A stretch of 64,000 nt of DNA from CAZHGD01 sp964531735 (GTDB lineage: Bacteria > Armatimonadota > UBA10988). A model generated the notes under the pieces. The model was not told the DNA's origin. It worked only from the letters and a program-made list of their open reading frames with translations, and ran no database searches. Below, in pieces: positions 36,013 to 44,736 of this stretch (positions are counted from its first letter, which is position 1; each line of letters opens with the position of its first letter). The stretch is taken from contig CAZHGD010000016.1 of the NCBI GenBank assembly GCA_964531735.1, positions 1 through 64,000 of the forward strand, read 5' to 3'. Position numbers and translations under genes: made by a program.

Positions 36013-36861
36013 TCAGTTGCGCGGCCGCAGCAGGCGCACCACCTCGTACTGCCGCGCGGTGCTGGCGTCGAAGCGACCGATCAACCTACCATCGCGGCCG
36101 GTGACGCGGAGCACATACTCACCGCGCACCAGTTGCTCCAGCCGGAACCAGCCGTCACGGTCGGTCTGCGTTTCGCGGCGCCCGACGAGCGGGTCGCTGA
36201 TGATGACCTGGGCGCCGGCGACCGGTCGGTCGACCTCGTCGAGCACCCAGCCCTCGATTGCCGCGTCCGCACGGCGCAAGACCAGCGGTGTCAGTCGCCG
36301 CTGCTGGCCCGGCTCGACATGGACACCCAAGCGTTCGCCGCGCCCGTACCCGCCGGCGGTCACGCTGACATCGAGGGTGTTCAGCGGCCAGATGCCGCTG
36401 AACGTTGCTTCGCCGCGCCCGTCGGTGATCATCGAGGCAAGGGCGGTGCCGAACTCCGGGTCGGTGGCGAGCATCACGACCGTTGCACCGGGCAAGGGGC
36501 GCTGTGCCGTATCCTGGACCGTGACCACCAGCGACGCGGTCTGCCGGTCGATGAGCCTCACCGAGACCGGCTGGCCCGGCTGCGCCGCGACGCTGGCGAC
36601 CGTCGCCATCCGGCCGGCACGCGCGCGGATCCGGTAGCTTGCCGCGGGCAGCATCTTCAGCAGGTCAGCGGCGAACCGCCCCTGCGCGTCGGTGACGAGC
36701 GCCAGGCTAATCGCCGGCTGTGCCTGGTGCTCGACGAGCACCTCGACGTTGGCCCCGGCCACCGGCCGGCCGTCCTCGGTCACGACGACACCGCCGACCT
36801 GCGCCCGGCACAGCGCCGGCAGCAGCGCTGCCACCAGCCAGCGGAGAGCACCTCTGCGCAT
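36013..36861 (-). CDS. Secreted carboxypeptidase-regulatory-like (SdrB/Cna-B type) repeat protein
   Basis: 282 residues. The ATG at 36861 has a strong GGAGG seven bases upstream and yields a signal peptide (MRRGALRWLVAALLPALCRA). Three tandem prealbumin-like domains follow, each with the G-x-V-x-D-x-x-x-R-P-V-x-G-A-x-V core and a T-D-x-x-G-x-F turn: GGVVVTEDGRPVAGANV, VVTVQDTAQRPLPGATV and EGWVLDEVDRPVAGAQV...TDRDGWFRLEQL. Such domains usually act as adhesive or structural modules on exported proteins. There is no wall anchor, membrane helix or catalytic domain. It is separated from the glycosidase gene downstream by 97 bp. Confidence 0.82.
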   Translation of the reverse strand: MRRGALRWLVAALLPALCRAQVGGVVVTEDGRPVAGANVEVLVEHQAQPAISLALVTDAQGRFAADLLKMLPAASYRIRARAGRMATVASVAAQPGQPVSVRLIDRQTASLVVTVQDTAQRPLPGATVVMLATDPEFGTALASMITDGRGEATFSGIWPLNTLDVSVTAGGYGRGERLGVHVEPGQQRRLTPLVLRRADAAIEGWVLDEVDRPVAGAQVIISDPLVGRRETQTDRDGWFRLEQLVRGEYVLRVTGRDGRLIGRFDASTARQYEVVRLLRPRN

Positions 36862-36963
36862 GGCCGAACCTCCACGCCCGATCAAGTGGGGCAAGCCTAC
36901 CCGATGGCCGGTCCCAGCGTCCACCCCACAGGCACACCCGACGACGCGGCCGGCCCAGCCGTG

Positions 36964-36972
36964 TGCTATCGT
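36964..36972 (+). promoter_or_regulatory. Extended -10 element before the UroD-like gene
   Basis: TGCTATCGT at 36964-36972 fits TGn plus a -10 hexamer. No clear -35 is seen, and the ATG at 36991 would have a leader of only about 12 nt. Confidence 0.35.
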
Positions 36973-36990
36973 CGTCACTGAGGCCGCGTC

Positions 36991-37977
36991 ATGAACGCCA
37001 AACAGAACGCCTTGGAGATCCTGCGGTTCGGCCGCCCCGAGCGGGTCACCAGCGGGTTGCCGTGCCACGATGTCAGCTACTTCGGGGTCGACCACGAGAG
37101 CCCCGACGGCGGCGGCGGGCACCATCTGCCGGTCGGCAGTTCGTGGACCGACCTCTGGGGCACCACCTGGCACCGGGAGCACGACGGCGTTATGGGCTAT
37201 CCGCGCGGCAATCCCATCGACAGCCTGGCGGCGCTGCGGCAGTACCGTTGGCCCGATCCCGATGACGAGCGCTGGTGCGGGCGCGTCGGTGAACGAGCCG
37301 CCCAGCAGCAGGATGCCGACGCCGTCTTCGTGGCTGGGCGGCACCGCGACACGCTGTGGGAGAAGGCGTACCTGCTCTGCGGCATGGAGCGGATGATGCA
37401 GTGGTTCCTGTGCGAGCCGGCGGCGGCGCGCGAGGTGCTGCATCGCATCATGGACTTCCAACTCGGCATGGCGCGGCACTACCTGGCCCACGGCATCGAG
37501 GTGGCCCACTGCGGCGACGACCTCGGCACGCAGCGCGGCCTGCTGCTCTCACCGCGCCTCATCGCCGAGTTCCTGGTGCCCGAGTACCGGCGGCTGTGCG
37601 ACCTCTACCGGCAGCAGGACGTGCTCATCAGCTTCCACTCGTGCGGTCACATCGAGCCGCTCTTGCCGACCTTCATCGACCTGGGCGTCACCTGCCTCAA
37701 CCCGGTGCAGGCCAGCGCCAACGACCTGGCCGCCGTGCGGCAGGCCACGCAGGCGAAGCTGGCCCTGCAAGGCGGAGTGCCATCGGGCCTGCTGGTGTCG
37801 GGCCCGCCGGCGGCCATCCGGGCCGAGGTCGCGCGCTGCCTGTGGCTGCTGGGCCGCGACGGCGGCTACTTCTGCGCTCCCGACCAGGGCCTGCCCTGGC
37901 CAGCGGCGCACTATGCCGCTTACGAGCAAGCGGTGGCCGAACTGGGTGAGTACCCGCTGGCGCCGGCCGACGGGTGA
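36991..37977 (+). CDS. UroD-like / corrinoid methyltransferase-type barrel protein
   Basis: 328 residues, ATG with GAGG seven bases upstream. The UroD superfamily fold is supported by HCGDDLGTQRGLLLSPRLIAEFLVPEY (174-200), FHSCGHIEPLLP (His216, Cys218) and LNPVQ (236-240). The H-x-C-G pattern is the zinc-binding site of MtaA/CmuA methyltransferases; true uroporphyrinogen decarboxylase lacks it. Single genes of this type in carbohydrate-rich regions are widespread and uncharacterised. No methyltransferase partner or corrinoid protein is adjacent. It is convergent with the pseudopilin gene across a hairpin at 38000-38034. Confidence 0.8.
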   Translation: MNAKQNALEILRFGRPERVTSGLPCHDVSYFGVDHESPDGGGGHHLPVGSSWTDLWGTTWHREHDGVMGYPRGNPIDSLAALRQYRWPDPDDERWCGRVGERAAQQQDADAVFVAGRHRDTLWEKAYLLCGMERMMQWFLCEPAAAREVLHRIMDFQLGMARHYLAHGIEVAHCGDDLGTQRGLLLSPRLIAEFLVPEYRRLCDLYRQQDVLISFHSCGHIEPLLPTFIDLGVTCLNPVQASANDLAAVRQATQAKLALQGGVPSGLLVSGPPAAIRAEVARCLWLLGRDGGYFCAPDQGLPWPAAHYAAYEQAVAELGEYPLAPADG

Positions 37978-37999
37978 CCAAACCGTGTGCCCGCAACCA

Positions 38000-38034
38000 G
38001 AACGGCGGTCCCCAGCGCTGGGAGGCCGCCGTTC
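38000..38034. terminator. Stem-loop between convergent genes
   Basis: GAACGGCGGTCCCCAGC pairs with GCTGGGAGGCCGCCGTTC with one small irregularity around a two-base loop. It sits 23 bp after the UroD-like stop and 37 bp from the pseudopilin stop, so it could terminate both transcripts. No T run follows. Confidence 0.65.
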
Positions 38035-38070
38035 ATCACCGGTGTGCCAATCGGCCGGCCGCGGAGCTGC

Positions 38071-38781
38071 CTAGGGTACCCCGTCGGCCATCAGACCGGC
38101 CTGCCCGGCCAAGTCGGAGAACTTGAACCACTTCACGTGGCCATCGGTGAAGGCGCAGTTCGAGCCGCTGTTGTGGCGCGTGTAGTTCTCGCTCTGCGGC
38201 GTCGTGCCGGCCGGTGGACAGGTGTGCTGGCAGACGTTGGCGTACTGCGTCTTCAGCCCCGGTCCGCAGCAGGTATGGGCCGGGTGGGCGTTATCGGCCA
38301 CCAGCAACACCCAGGATGGGTTGGTGACGACGGCCAGGGCCGCCCCGTGCTGGTTCCAGCCGATCCAGTAGTTGTAGCCGTAGTTGCAGCGGCTCATGTT
38401 GGACGACCACCAGGATTCGCCGCCGGGCGGCGTGGCCGACCGGGTGAGGCCGCCGAGGCCGGATGGTGCACTGGGACAGACGTAGATCTGGGCGTTCTTG
38501 GTGTATGGGTAGACCAGGTCCTGCCACTGCACGTAGCTGCCGCAGCCATTGGGTGTGTACGTCGTCTGGCCCCAGGTAACGGCCCAGGGGAAGCGCTCGT
38601 CGTAGTCCTGGACATAGCCCAGGTAGGCCGTCGCCAACTGCTTACAGTTGGAAGAACAGCTGGACTGGCGCGCCTTCTCGCGGGCCTTGGCGAAGACCGG
38701 GAACAGGATGGCCGCCAGGATGGCGATGATGGCGATCACCACCAGTAGCTCGATGAGCGTGAAGCCACGACGGTTGTGCAT
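38071..38781 (-). CDS. DUF1559-type pseudopilin (prepilin-like protein)
   Basis: 236 residues from the ATG at 38781, with AAGGAG six bases upstream. The prepilin site RRG6|F7TLIELLVVIAIIAILAAI has the conserved Glu11 (fifth residue of the mature protein) and a long hydrophobic helix. The segment AKAREKARQSSCSSNCKQ and a late FTDGHVKWFK are DUF1559 features seen in huge families in Armatimonadota and Planctomycetes. The protein should be processed by a prepilin peptidase and sit at the cell surface or in a type II/IV filament system. It is unusually Cys-rich, including adjacent Cys42/Cys46 and later CC and CxxxC pairs. Its own promoter lies at 38831-38860. Confidence 0.93.
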   Translation of the reverse strand: MHNRRGFTLIELLVVIAIIAILAAILFPVFAKAREKARQSSCSSNCKQLATAYLGYVQDYDERFPWAVTWGQTTYTPNGCGSYVQWQDLVYPYTKNAQIYVCPSAPSGLGGLTRSATPPGGESWWSSNMSRCNYGYNYWIGWNQHGAALAVVTNPSWVLLVADNAHPAHTCCGPGLKTQYANVCQHTCPPAGTTPQSENYTRHNSGSNCAFTDGHVKWFKFSDLAGQAGLMADGVP

Positions 38782-38830
38782 CGCACTCTCCTTCCGAGAC
38801 TGCGCCCAACCCTTACGCAACCGCCACACA

Positions 38831-38860
38831 ACCGTACCAATACCCGGCGCGGCATGTCAA
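38831..38860 (-). promoter_or_regulatory. Strong promoter candidate for the pseudopilin gene
   Basis: On the minus strand TTGACA (38855-38860, consensus), 18-nt spacer ending in TGG, then TACGGT (38831-38836). Predicted leader about 43 nt to the ATG at 38781. Confidence 0.65.
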
Positions 38861-38915
38861 CGTGGCGCGTGCCGCGCTAGATGACCCGAAGTTGAACGGT
38901 TCGGCCGGCCGGCGC

Positions 38916-41900
38916 CTACTTGGCCACGCGCCACTCCGGCACCGCCACCGGCGTGGTCGCCACCGGCCAGCTCGCGCGGTAGCGGTCCTGGTAGAGGCCG
39001 ATCTCCTCGACCGGGATCGGCCGGAAGCCGACCGCGGCGAACAACGCGGCGTCCGGCTTCAGCCGGTAGTCGCCGCGGCCCGCGTCGACGAAGCCCGGAT
39101 CTTGCTCGGGATACTCGCCGTTGCCGATCAGTTCGAGCTGGTTGCGGTTGCCCGTGGCGAGCGCGCCGCAGCGGTAGAAGACGTTCCGCCAGACGAAGTT
39201 GATGCCCGGCTCCTGCATCATGCGGGCGATCAGCGGATAGCGCTTCAAATACAGCTCGTTGGTGAAGAACGCGGCCGGCTGCTTCTTGTCGCGGATCCAC
39301 TTCCAGACGGCATTGCCCGGGTGATAGCCGCCGCTGATGCCCTGCTTGCAGTCGATGAACAGGTTGTTGTCCATGACGTTGTCACGGCCGCTGTTCATCT
39401 GCACCGCGCCGAAGTGACCGTTGGCGCTGCGGATGAACACGTTGCCGTAGACCAACATGCCGCTGATGGCGTCGTCGAAGCGGATGGCCGCTTGCCCGTG
39501 AACCGCGGCGCCGGTGCCGGTCTTGCCGCAGTTGGTGAAGCGGTTGTGCCGGAAGATGATGCCGCGGTAGGTCGGGTTGGCGAAGATGTCGATCGCGCCC
39601 TGGTCGTCCGATTCGCGCACGGCGCTGTGGACCTCGTTGTACTCGATGACGTGGTCGTTGCCCTCGATGCGCATGATGCTGCTGGGGCAGTCGTAGATCA
39701 GGTTGTGCGCCACGCGGTTGCCCACGCCTTCGAGCTGAATGGCCGGCGTGTAGGTGCGGTCGATGCGGCCGAAGTCGTAAATGCGGCAGTTGGCCACGTA
39801 GTGTCCGCCCGGCTTGAGGGTGGCGCGGTCGCCGCCGATGACCTCGGTGGCGCGACGGCCGATGGTGTGGACGTCACAACCGAGCAGTCCCACCGCCTCG
39901 CCACCGTTGACCACGATGCCGTTGCCGGCCATGCGGCTGACGGTGCAGCCGGCGATCAGGCAGCGGCGGCAGTCCAGCAGCTCCAGCCCGTTGTAACGGC
40001 CCAGGTCGAACCGCAGTCCCTCGAAGCGGACATCGGTCACCTGGGACATGGTGACCATCGGCACCGCGGCCACGCCCACCTCGACGGTGGCCTGGGCCAG
40101 GTCAGTGGGCGGGTAGAGGTAGAGCAGACCGGTCTGGCGGTCCAGGTACCACTCGCCCGGCTGGTCGATCTCCTCGAGCAGGTTGAAGGCGTAGTACTGA
40201 ATGCCCTGGCCGGTGTGCATGCCGGGTCCGCCGTACTGGTAGGCTTCGCCACAGGTGACCGTGCGCGCCGTTGGGTCGATGGCGGTGACCTTGATGGTGG
40301 CGTCGGCCCAGAGGTAGCGGAAGTAGCCGAACAGCCACGGCTCCTCGGCCTGCGTCCAGCGGGCGTGGCGGGCGTCGGCGTACTCGAACACCGACGGCGT
40401 CTTGGTGGCGCGGTTGCCCGCCTCGACCAGCTTCTTGATGCCGACGAACCCGCTGTTGGGCCAGCGGGCCAGCGTCATCGGGCGGCCGTTGACAAACAGC
40501 TCCAGGGTCGGCGGCGAGCCCGGCTGGCCGAATCCGCGCACGGCGAGCTGGCCGTAGTCGGTGACGCCCTGCGCCTTCAGGTCGCAGCGGACGACCTTAC
40601 CGCGCGACTCCTCCGGCAGACGGGCCAGAATGGCCGGGTCGGTCACCGGCTGGAAGCCGGTCAGCCGTGTGCCACCGTAGAAGGTGGCCTGGCCGGGCTC
40701 CACGGCGCGCCACACTACCGGTGCCTGCGGACTGCCGGAATCCTGGTTCGCCAGCGCCAGCGTGCCGTCCACCCGGTATTCGCCGGGCAGCACGTTGACG
40801 GCGATGGCGCCGGTGGTGCCGCGCTCGCGCAGCCGTCGGACGAGGTTGCGAGCCCGCCTCAGGCTGGCCACCGGCGCCGTCTTCGAGCCGAGGCTCTGAT
40901 CGTCGCCGTTCGGGGCCACGAAGACCTCGGCGGCGAAGGTCTCCACCGGTGCCACCTGGACGCGCGAGGCGGCCGGGTCACGCGCCGGGAGCCCCTTGGC
41001 GGCGCGGTCCAGTTCCTGGATGCGTTCGGCGGCCTCGGTGCGATGGACCTCGGGATAGTCGGTGGTGGCCGCGATCTTGGCATACTCCTCGCGGGCCAAC
41101 TCGGGCTTGCCCTCGGCCACGCAGCTCTGCGCGGCGCGCAGGTGCGCGTAGCTGCGCAGCGCGGCGGGCGAATCCTGGTCGCCCATGACCGCGGCGCAGG
41201 CGGCGCGCACGGCCGGCCAGTCGCGGGCGGCCCAGGACTGCTGTGACTTCGCGAACGCTTCCATCAGGGCCTCCCGCCGCTCAGCGGCTGCGGCCTCGGG
41301 TGATTCGGTCACGCCGAACGTGCCCTTGTGCCGGGCGAACTCGGCCTTCACCTCGGCCTTGCTCAGCGCCCGGCGGTAGATGCGGACCTCGTCCATGAGG
41401 CCCCAGTAGTTGTGCCAGCCGTTGCCCAGGGTCAGCTCGCCGCCGATGACGAAGTCGCCGGCGAAGGTCGGCGGCATGGCAGTCGTGCCCTGGCCGTAGC
41501 CGTTCAGGTAGAGCTGCACTTGCCCGGCAGCGCGGTCACAGACCAAGGCGACATGCGCCCACTCGCCGAGTTTGAGCCCCGCCGCTGCCGAACCGCCGAG
41601 TGAGGCCACCTTGCCGGCGGCGTCGCGGTAGCAGAAGTAGTAGCCCAGGCGGCCGTTGGCGAACAAGTCGATGACCAGATAGGCGTCCGGGAAGGTGCCG
41701 AAGGCGAACAGGCGGCGCTGGTTCTGGGCGTCGGCTATGGTGAACTGCGTCGGCTTGAGCCAGGCGCTGTAGGCCCACGAGCCTTTGCCGAACCGCTGGT
41801 CGGCCGGCAGCGGCACGCGGACGATGCCCTTCGGCTGCCCGTCGAACGACAGCGCGTGACCGCTGGGTGAGACGGCCCAGGTGGCGCTGACCGTGCCGTT

Positions 41901-42041
41901 GAGCTGGTGGCCGGAATCGTCCTTGGCGGTGGTGCCACTGCCCTCGTCGAACGAGTAGTGCAGCAGCAGGCCCTCCTCCGCGGTGGCGCAGGCGCTCACA
42001 GCGAGCAGTAGCAGCAACGAGACCAGACGGACACGGCGCAT
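38916..42041 (-). CDS. LamG plus right-handed beta-helix lipoprotein
   Basis: 1041 residues from the ATG at 42041 (GGGAG six bases upstream). The signal ends in a lipobox, V-S-A-C18. Residues about 25-225 are a LamG/concanavalin-like domain (LLLHYSFDEGSGTTAKDDSGHQLNG...WGLMDEVRIYRRALSKAEV). A helical stretch (about 230-345) with TPR-like character follows. The remainder repeats the beta-helix architecture of the genes at the left edge (VFVAPNGDDQSLGSKTAPVASLRRARNLV, CRIYDFGRIDRTYTPAIQLEG, NHVIEYNEVHS). It is likely an outer-surface carbohydrate-binding or cleaving lipoprotein. No promoter is obvious upstream. Confidence 0.87.
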   Translation of the reverse strand: MRRVRLVSLLLLLAVSACATAEEGLLLHYSFDEGSGTTAKDDSGHQLNGTVSATWAVSPSGHALSFDGQPKGIVRVPLPADQRFGKGSWAYSAWLKPTQFTIADAQNQRRLFAFGTFPDAYLVIDLFANGRLGYYFCYRDAAGKVASLGGSAAAGLKLGEWAHVALVCDRAAGQVQLYLNGYGQGTTAMPPTFAGDFVIGGELTLGNGWHNYWGLMDEVRIYRRALSKAEVKAEFARHKGTFGVTESPEAAAAERREALMEAFAKSQQSWAARDWPAVRAACAAVMGDQDSPAALRSYAHLRAAQSCVAEGKPELAREEYAKIAATTDYPEVHRTEAAERIQELDRAAKGLPARDPAASRVQVAPVETFAAEVFVAPNGDDQSLGSKTAPVASLRRARNLVRRLRERGTTGAIAVNVLPGEYRVDGTLALANQDSGSPQAPVVWRAVEPGQATFYGGTRLTGFQPVTDPAILARLPEESRGKVVRCDLKAQGVTDYGQLAVRGFGQPGSPPTLELFVNGRPMTLARWPNSGFVGIKKLVEAGNRATKTPSVFEYADARHARWTQAEEPWLFGYFRYLWADATIKVTAIDPTARTVTCGEAYQYGGPGMHTGQGIQYYAFNLLEEIDQPGEWYLDRQTGLLYLYPPTDLAQATVEVGVAAVPMVTMSQVTDVRFEGLRFDLGRYNGLELLDCRRCLIAGCTVSRMAGNGIVVNGGEAVGLLGCDVHTIGRRATEVIGGDRATLKPGGHYVANCRIYDFGRIDRTYTPAIQLEGVGNRVAHNLIYDCPSSIMRIEGNDHVIEYNEVHSAVRESDDQGAIDIFANPTYRGIIFRHNRFTNCGKTGTGAAVHGQAAIRFDDAISGMLVYGNVFIRSANGHFGAVQMNSGRDNVMDNNLFIDCKQGISGGYHPGNAVWKWIRDKKQPAAFFTNELYLKRYPLIARMMQEPGINFVWRNVFYRCGALATGNRNQLELIGNGEYPEQDPGFVDAGRGDYRLKPDAALFAAVGFRPIPVEEIGLYQDRYRASWPVATTPVAVPEWRVAK

Positions 42042-42146
42042 GGATCGCTCCCGGCGAGGCCGGTGGTTTCGGCGGCCGCCGGCCACATCCTCCGGCCGCG
42101 CCATCGGCGTGCTGAGGTGCCGATGGCGCGGAGTCGACCCTCAGGT

Positions 42147-42175
42147 TTGCTTTGGGTCGCCGATAGAGACACAAT
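42147..42175 (+). promoter_or_regulatory. Candidate promoter for the sugar-cassette operon
   Basis: TTGCTT (42147-42152), 17-nt spacer, CACAAT (42170-42175), 28 nt before the GTG start at 42203. Confidence 0.5.
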
Positions 42176-42202
42176 CGACCCCAAGAAGGGTCAAACACCG
42201 CA

Positions 42203-43738
42203 GTGGACACGAACAGCGCCATCGACCCGCGGGTCAAGATCCGCCCGCTTGCCGACCTCGCCGCCGAGATCGCCCGCCTGCGCGCGGCGGGCCAGCGGGT
42301 GGCGCATTGCCACGGCTGTTTCGACCTGCTGCACATCGGCCACCTGCGCTACCTGCAAGGCGCCCGCGCGCTGGCCGACGCCCTCGTGGTCACCGTGACG
42401 CCCGACGTCTGGGTCAACAAGGGGCCGAACCGCCCGGCGTTCGGCGAGGCGATTCGCCTCGAGGCGGTGGCCGCGCTCGGCTGCGTCGACTACGTCGGCC
42501 TGAACGAGTGGCCCACCGCGGTCGAGACCATCGAACTACTCAAGCCGACGTTCTACTGCAAGGGCGCCGAGTACAAGGACCGGCGGACGCCCGAGATCAT
42601 CGCCGAGGAGGCCGTGGCCGGCGAAGTCGGCTGCGAGATGGCCTACATCGACGATATCCGCTCCAGCTCGTCGCACCTGATCAACCGGCACCTCTCGCCA
42701 TACGACGATGAGGTGACCGAGTACCTGGTGCGCCTGAGCGAGCGGCACGATGCCGCCGATGTGCTGGAGTTCGTGCGCCACGCCGGCGACCTCGACGTGC
42801 TGGTGGTCGGCGAAACGCTGATTGACGAGTACCACTATTGCCACGCGCTCGGCCGCTCGGTGCGGGCGCCGCTGGTGACCATGCGGCATCTGGCCGAGGA
42901 GCGGTTCATCGGTGGCGCCGCCGCGCTGGCCAACCACTTGGCCGACTTCTGCCGCCAGGTGACGCTGGTCAGCCAGGTGGGCGACGAGGACAACGAGGAG
43001 CAGTGGCTGCGCGGGCAACTGCAACCGGCGGTGGAGGCGAGCTTCGTGCGCAAGGCCGGGGCTCCGACCATCCTCAATCGGCGCTACCGCGAATCCTACT
43101 ACGGGCAGTTCCTGTTCGAGGTCTGCTTCCTGAACGACGAGCCGCTGGTCGGCGCCGCGGCGCAACAACTGGCAGCCGAGTTGCGCCGGCAGTGCCCGCG
43201 GCACGATCTGGTCATCGTGGTCGACTACGGCCACGGCATGATGGGCTCCGAGGCCATCGGCCAGGTCTGCGAGCAGTCGCGCTTCCTGGCGCTCAACGTG
43301 CAGGTCAACGGGGCCAACCTCGGTTTCCAGACGCTGTCGGCCTATCCGCGCGCGGACTACGTGTGCCTGGCCGAAATGGAAGTGCGCCTGGAGTGCCGCA
43401 GCCGCGAGGGCGACTTGCGCACGATGCTGCCGATCCTGGCGCGGCAACTGGGTGCCGCGCGCGCAGTGGCGACACGTGGCAAGCACGGCTGCCTGGCCCA
43501 TTGCGTCGAGGCCGGTTTCTGCGAGGCGCCGTCGGTGGCGCTGCAGGTGCTCGATCGGGTCGGCGCGTCGGAGGCGTTTCTGGCGGTCTCGGCGCTCTGT
43601 GCGGTACAGCAGGCGCCACTGGAAGTCCTGGCGTTCCTGGGCAATGTGGCCGGCGCCGAACAGGTGGGCCACATTGGCGGCCAGAAGGCGCTGACGAAGC
43701 TGCCCTTGTCGCGGCATGTCGAAACGCTGCTAAGGTGA
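42203..43738 (+). CDS. Nucleotidyltransferase-PfkB fusion (HldE-like, reversed domain order)
   Basis: 511 residues from a GTG start (AAGGG lies rather far upstream). Residues about 32-165 are a cytidylyltransferase-type domain with HGCFDLLHIGH (His44-His47 motif) and KGAEYKD. Residues about 190-500 are a ribokinase/PfkB-like domain (LDVLVVGETLIDEYHYC, FIGGAAALANHLADF, VDYGHGMM). E. coli HldE has kinase first and transferase second; here the order is inverted. The PfkB catalytic GAGD motif reads GASE (Gly454-Glu457), so kinase activity is doubtful. The expected role is activating a sugar phosphate or polyol phosphate with a nucleotide. It leads an operon with an epimerase, transketolase and dehydrogenase. 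Confidence 0.85.
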   Translation: MDTNSAIDPRVKIRPLADLAAEIARLRAAGQRVAHCHGCFDLLHIGHLRYLQGARALADALVVTVTPDVWVNKGPNRPAFGEAIRLEAVAALGCVDYVGLNEWPTAVETIELLKPTFYCKGAEYKDRRTPEIIAEEAVAGEVGCEMAYIDDIRSSSSHLINRHLSPYDDEVTEYLVRLSERHDAADVLEFVRHAGDLDVLVVGETLIDEYHYCHALGRSVRAPLVTMRHLAEERFIGGAAALANHLADFCRQVTLVSQVGDEDNEEQWLRGQLQPAVEASFVRKAGAPTILNRRYRESYYGQFLFEVCFLNDEPLVGAAAQQLAAELRRQCPRHDLVIVVDYGHGMMGSEAIGQVCEQSRFLALNVQVNGANLGFQTLSAYPRADYVCLAEMEVRLECRSREGDLRTMLPILARQLGAARAVATRGKHGCLAHCVEAGFCEAPSVALQVLDRVGASEAFLAVSALCAVQQAPLEVLAFLGNVAGAEQVGHIGGQKALTKLPLSRHVETLLR

Positions 43739-43746
43739 GGTGGACG

Positions 43747-44736
43747 ATGCAGAGGGTCTTGGTCACTGGCGGTGCCGGCTACGTGGGCGCGGTGCTCGTG
43801 CCGAAGTTGCTCGACGCCGGCTACGGCGTCACCGTGCTGGATTTGTACCTCTATGGCCGCCATGTCCTGGCGCCGGTCCAGGGCCACCCGAACCTCCGCG
43901 AGGTGGTCGGCGACCTGCGTGACCCGGCGGTGGTGGCCGATGCGCTCCGCGGCTGCCAGGCGGTGATCCATCTCGCCTGCATCTCGAACGATCCGAGCTT
44001 CGAGCTCAATCCCGACCTCGGCCGTTCCATCAACTACGATGCCTTCCGCCCGCTGGTCGAGGCCTCGCGGGCCGCCGGCGTGCAGCGCTTCATCTACGCG
44101 TCGTCGTCCAGTGTCTACGGCATCAAGGACGTCGACAACGTCACCGAAGACCTGCCGATGGAGCCGCTGACCGACTACTCGAAGTACAAGATGCTCTGCG
44201 AGCAGGTCCTGGCCGAGTACCAGTCGCCGGACTTCTGCTGCGTCACGGTGCGCCCGGCGACAGTCTGCGGCTGGTCGCCGCGGCTGCGGCTCGACCTGAC
44301 CGTCAACATCCTGACCAACCACGCGGTGAACAACCACCGCATCACGGTCTTCGGCGGCACGCAGAAGCGCCCGAACATCCATATCGAGGATATCACCGAC
44401 CTGTACGTCGATCTGCTGAGCCGGCCCGCCGCGCAGGTGGCCGGCAAGGTCTGGAACGCCGGCTACGAGAACCACACCGTGATGGAGATCGCGCAGATGG
44501 TTCGCGAGGTGGTCGGGCCGCAAGTGGACATCGTCACCACGCCGACCGACGACCTGCGCTCCTACCACATCAGCTCGCAGCGCATTCTGGACGACCTCGG
44601 CTTCGCGCCGCAGCACACCATCGCCGATGCCGCGGCCGACCTGCTGGCGGCGTTCGGCGACGGCCGGATACCGGACCCGATGACGGACATCCGCTACTAC
44701 AACATCAAGCTGATGCAGGCGGTGAAGCTCACGTGA
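43747..44736 (+). CDS. NAD-dependent epimerase/dehydratase (extended SDR)
   Basis: 329 residues, ATG eight bases after the previous stop. The Rossmann motif VTGGAGYVG (6-14) and catalytic SSSSVYG with Y-S-K-Y-K (TDYSKYKMLCE) mark an extended short-chain dehydrogenase of the nucleotide-sugar type. ICWSP-like VCGWSPRLRLDL and PNIHIEDITD further match UDP/GDP/CDP-sugar epimerases or dehydratases. Its stop overlaps the next start (GTGA), so it is coupled to the transketolase genes. The actual nucleotide sugar is unknown. Confidence 0.88.
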   Translation: MQRVLVTGGAGYVGAVLVPKLLDAGYGVTVLDLYLYGRHVLAPVQGHPNLREVVGDLRDPAVVADALRGCQAVIHLACISNDPSFELNPDLGRSINYDAFRPLVEASRAAGVQRFIYASSSSVYGIKDVDNVTEDLPMEPLTDYSKYKMLCEQVLAEYQSPDFCCVTVRPATVCGWSPRLRLDLTVNILTNHAVNNHRITVFGGTQKRPNIHIEDITDLYVDLLSRPAAQVAGKVWNAGYENHTVMEIAQMVREVVGPQVDIVTTPTDDLRSYHISSQRILDDLGFAPQHTIADAAADLLAAFGDGRIPDPMTDIRYYNIKLMQAVKLT

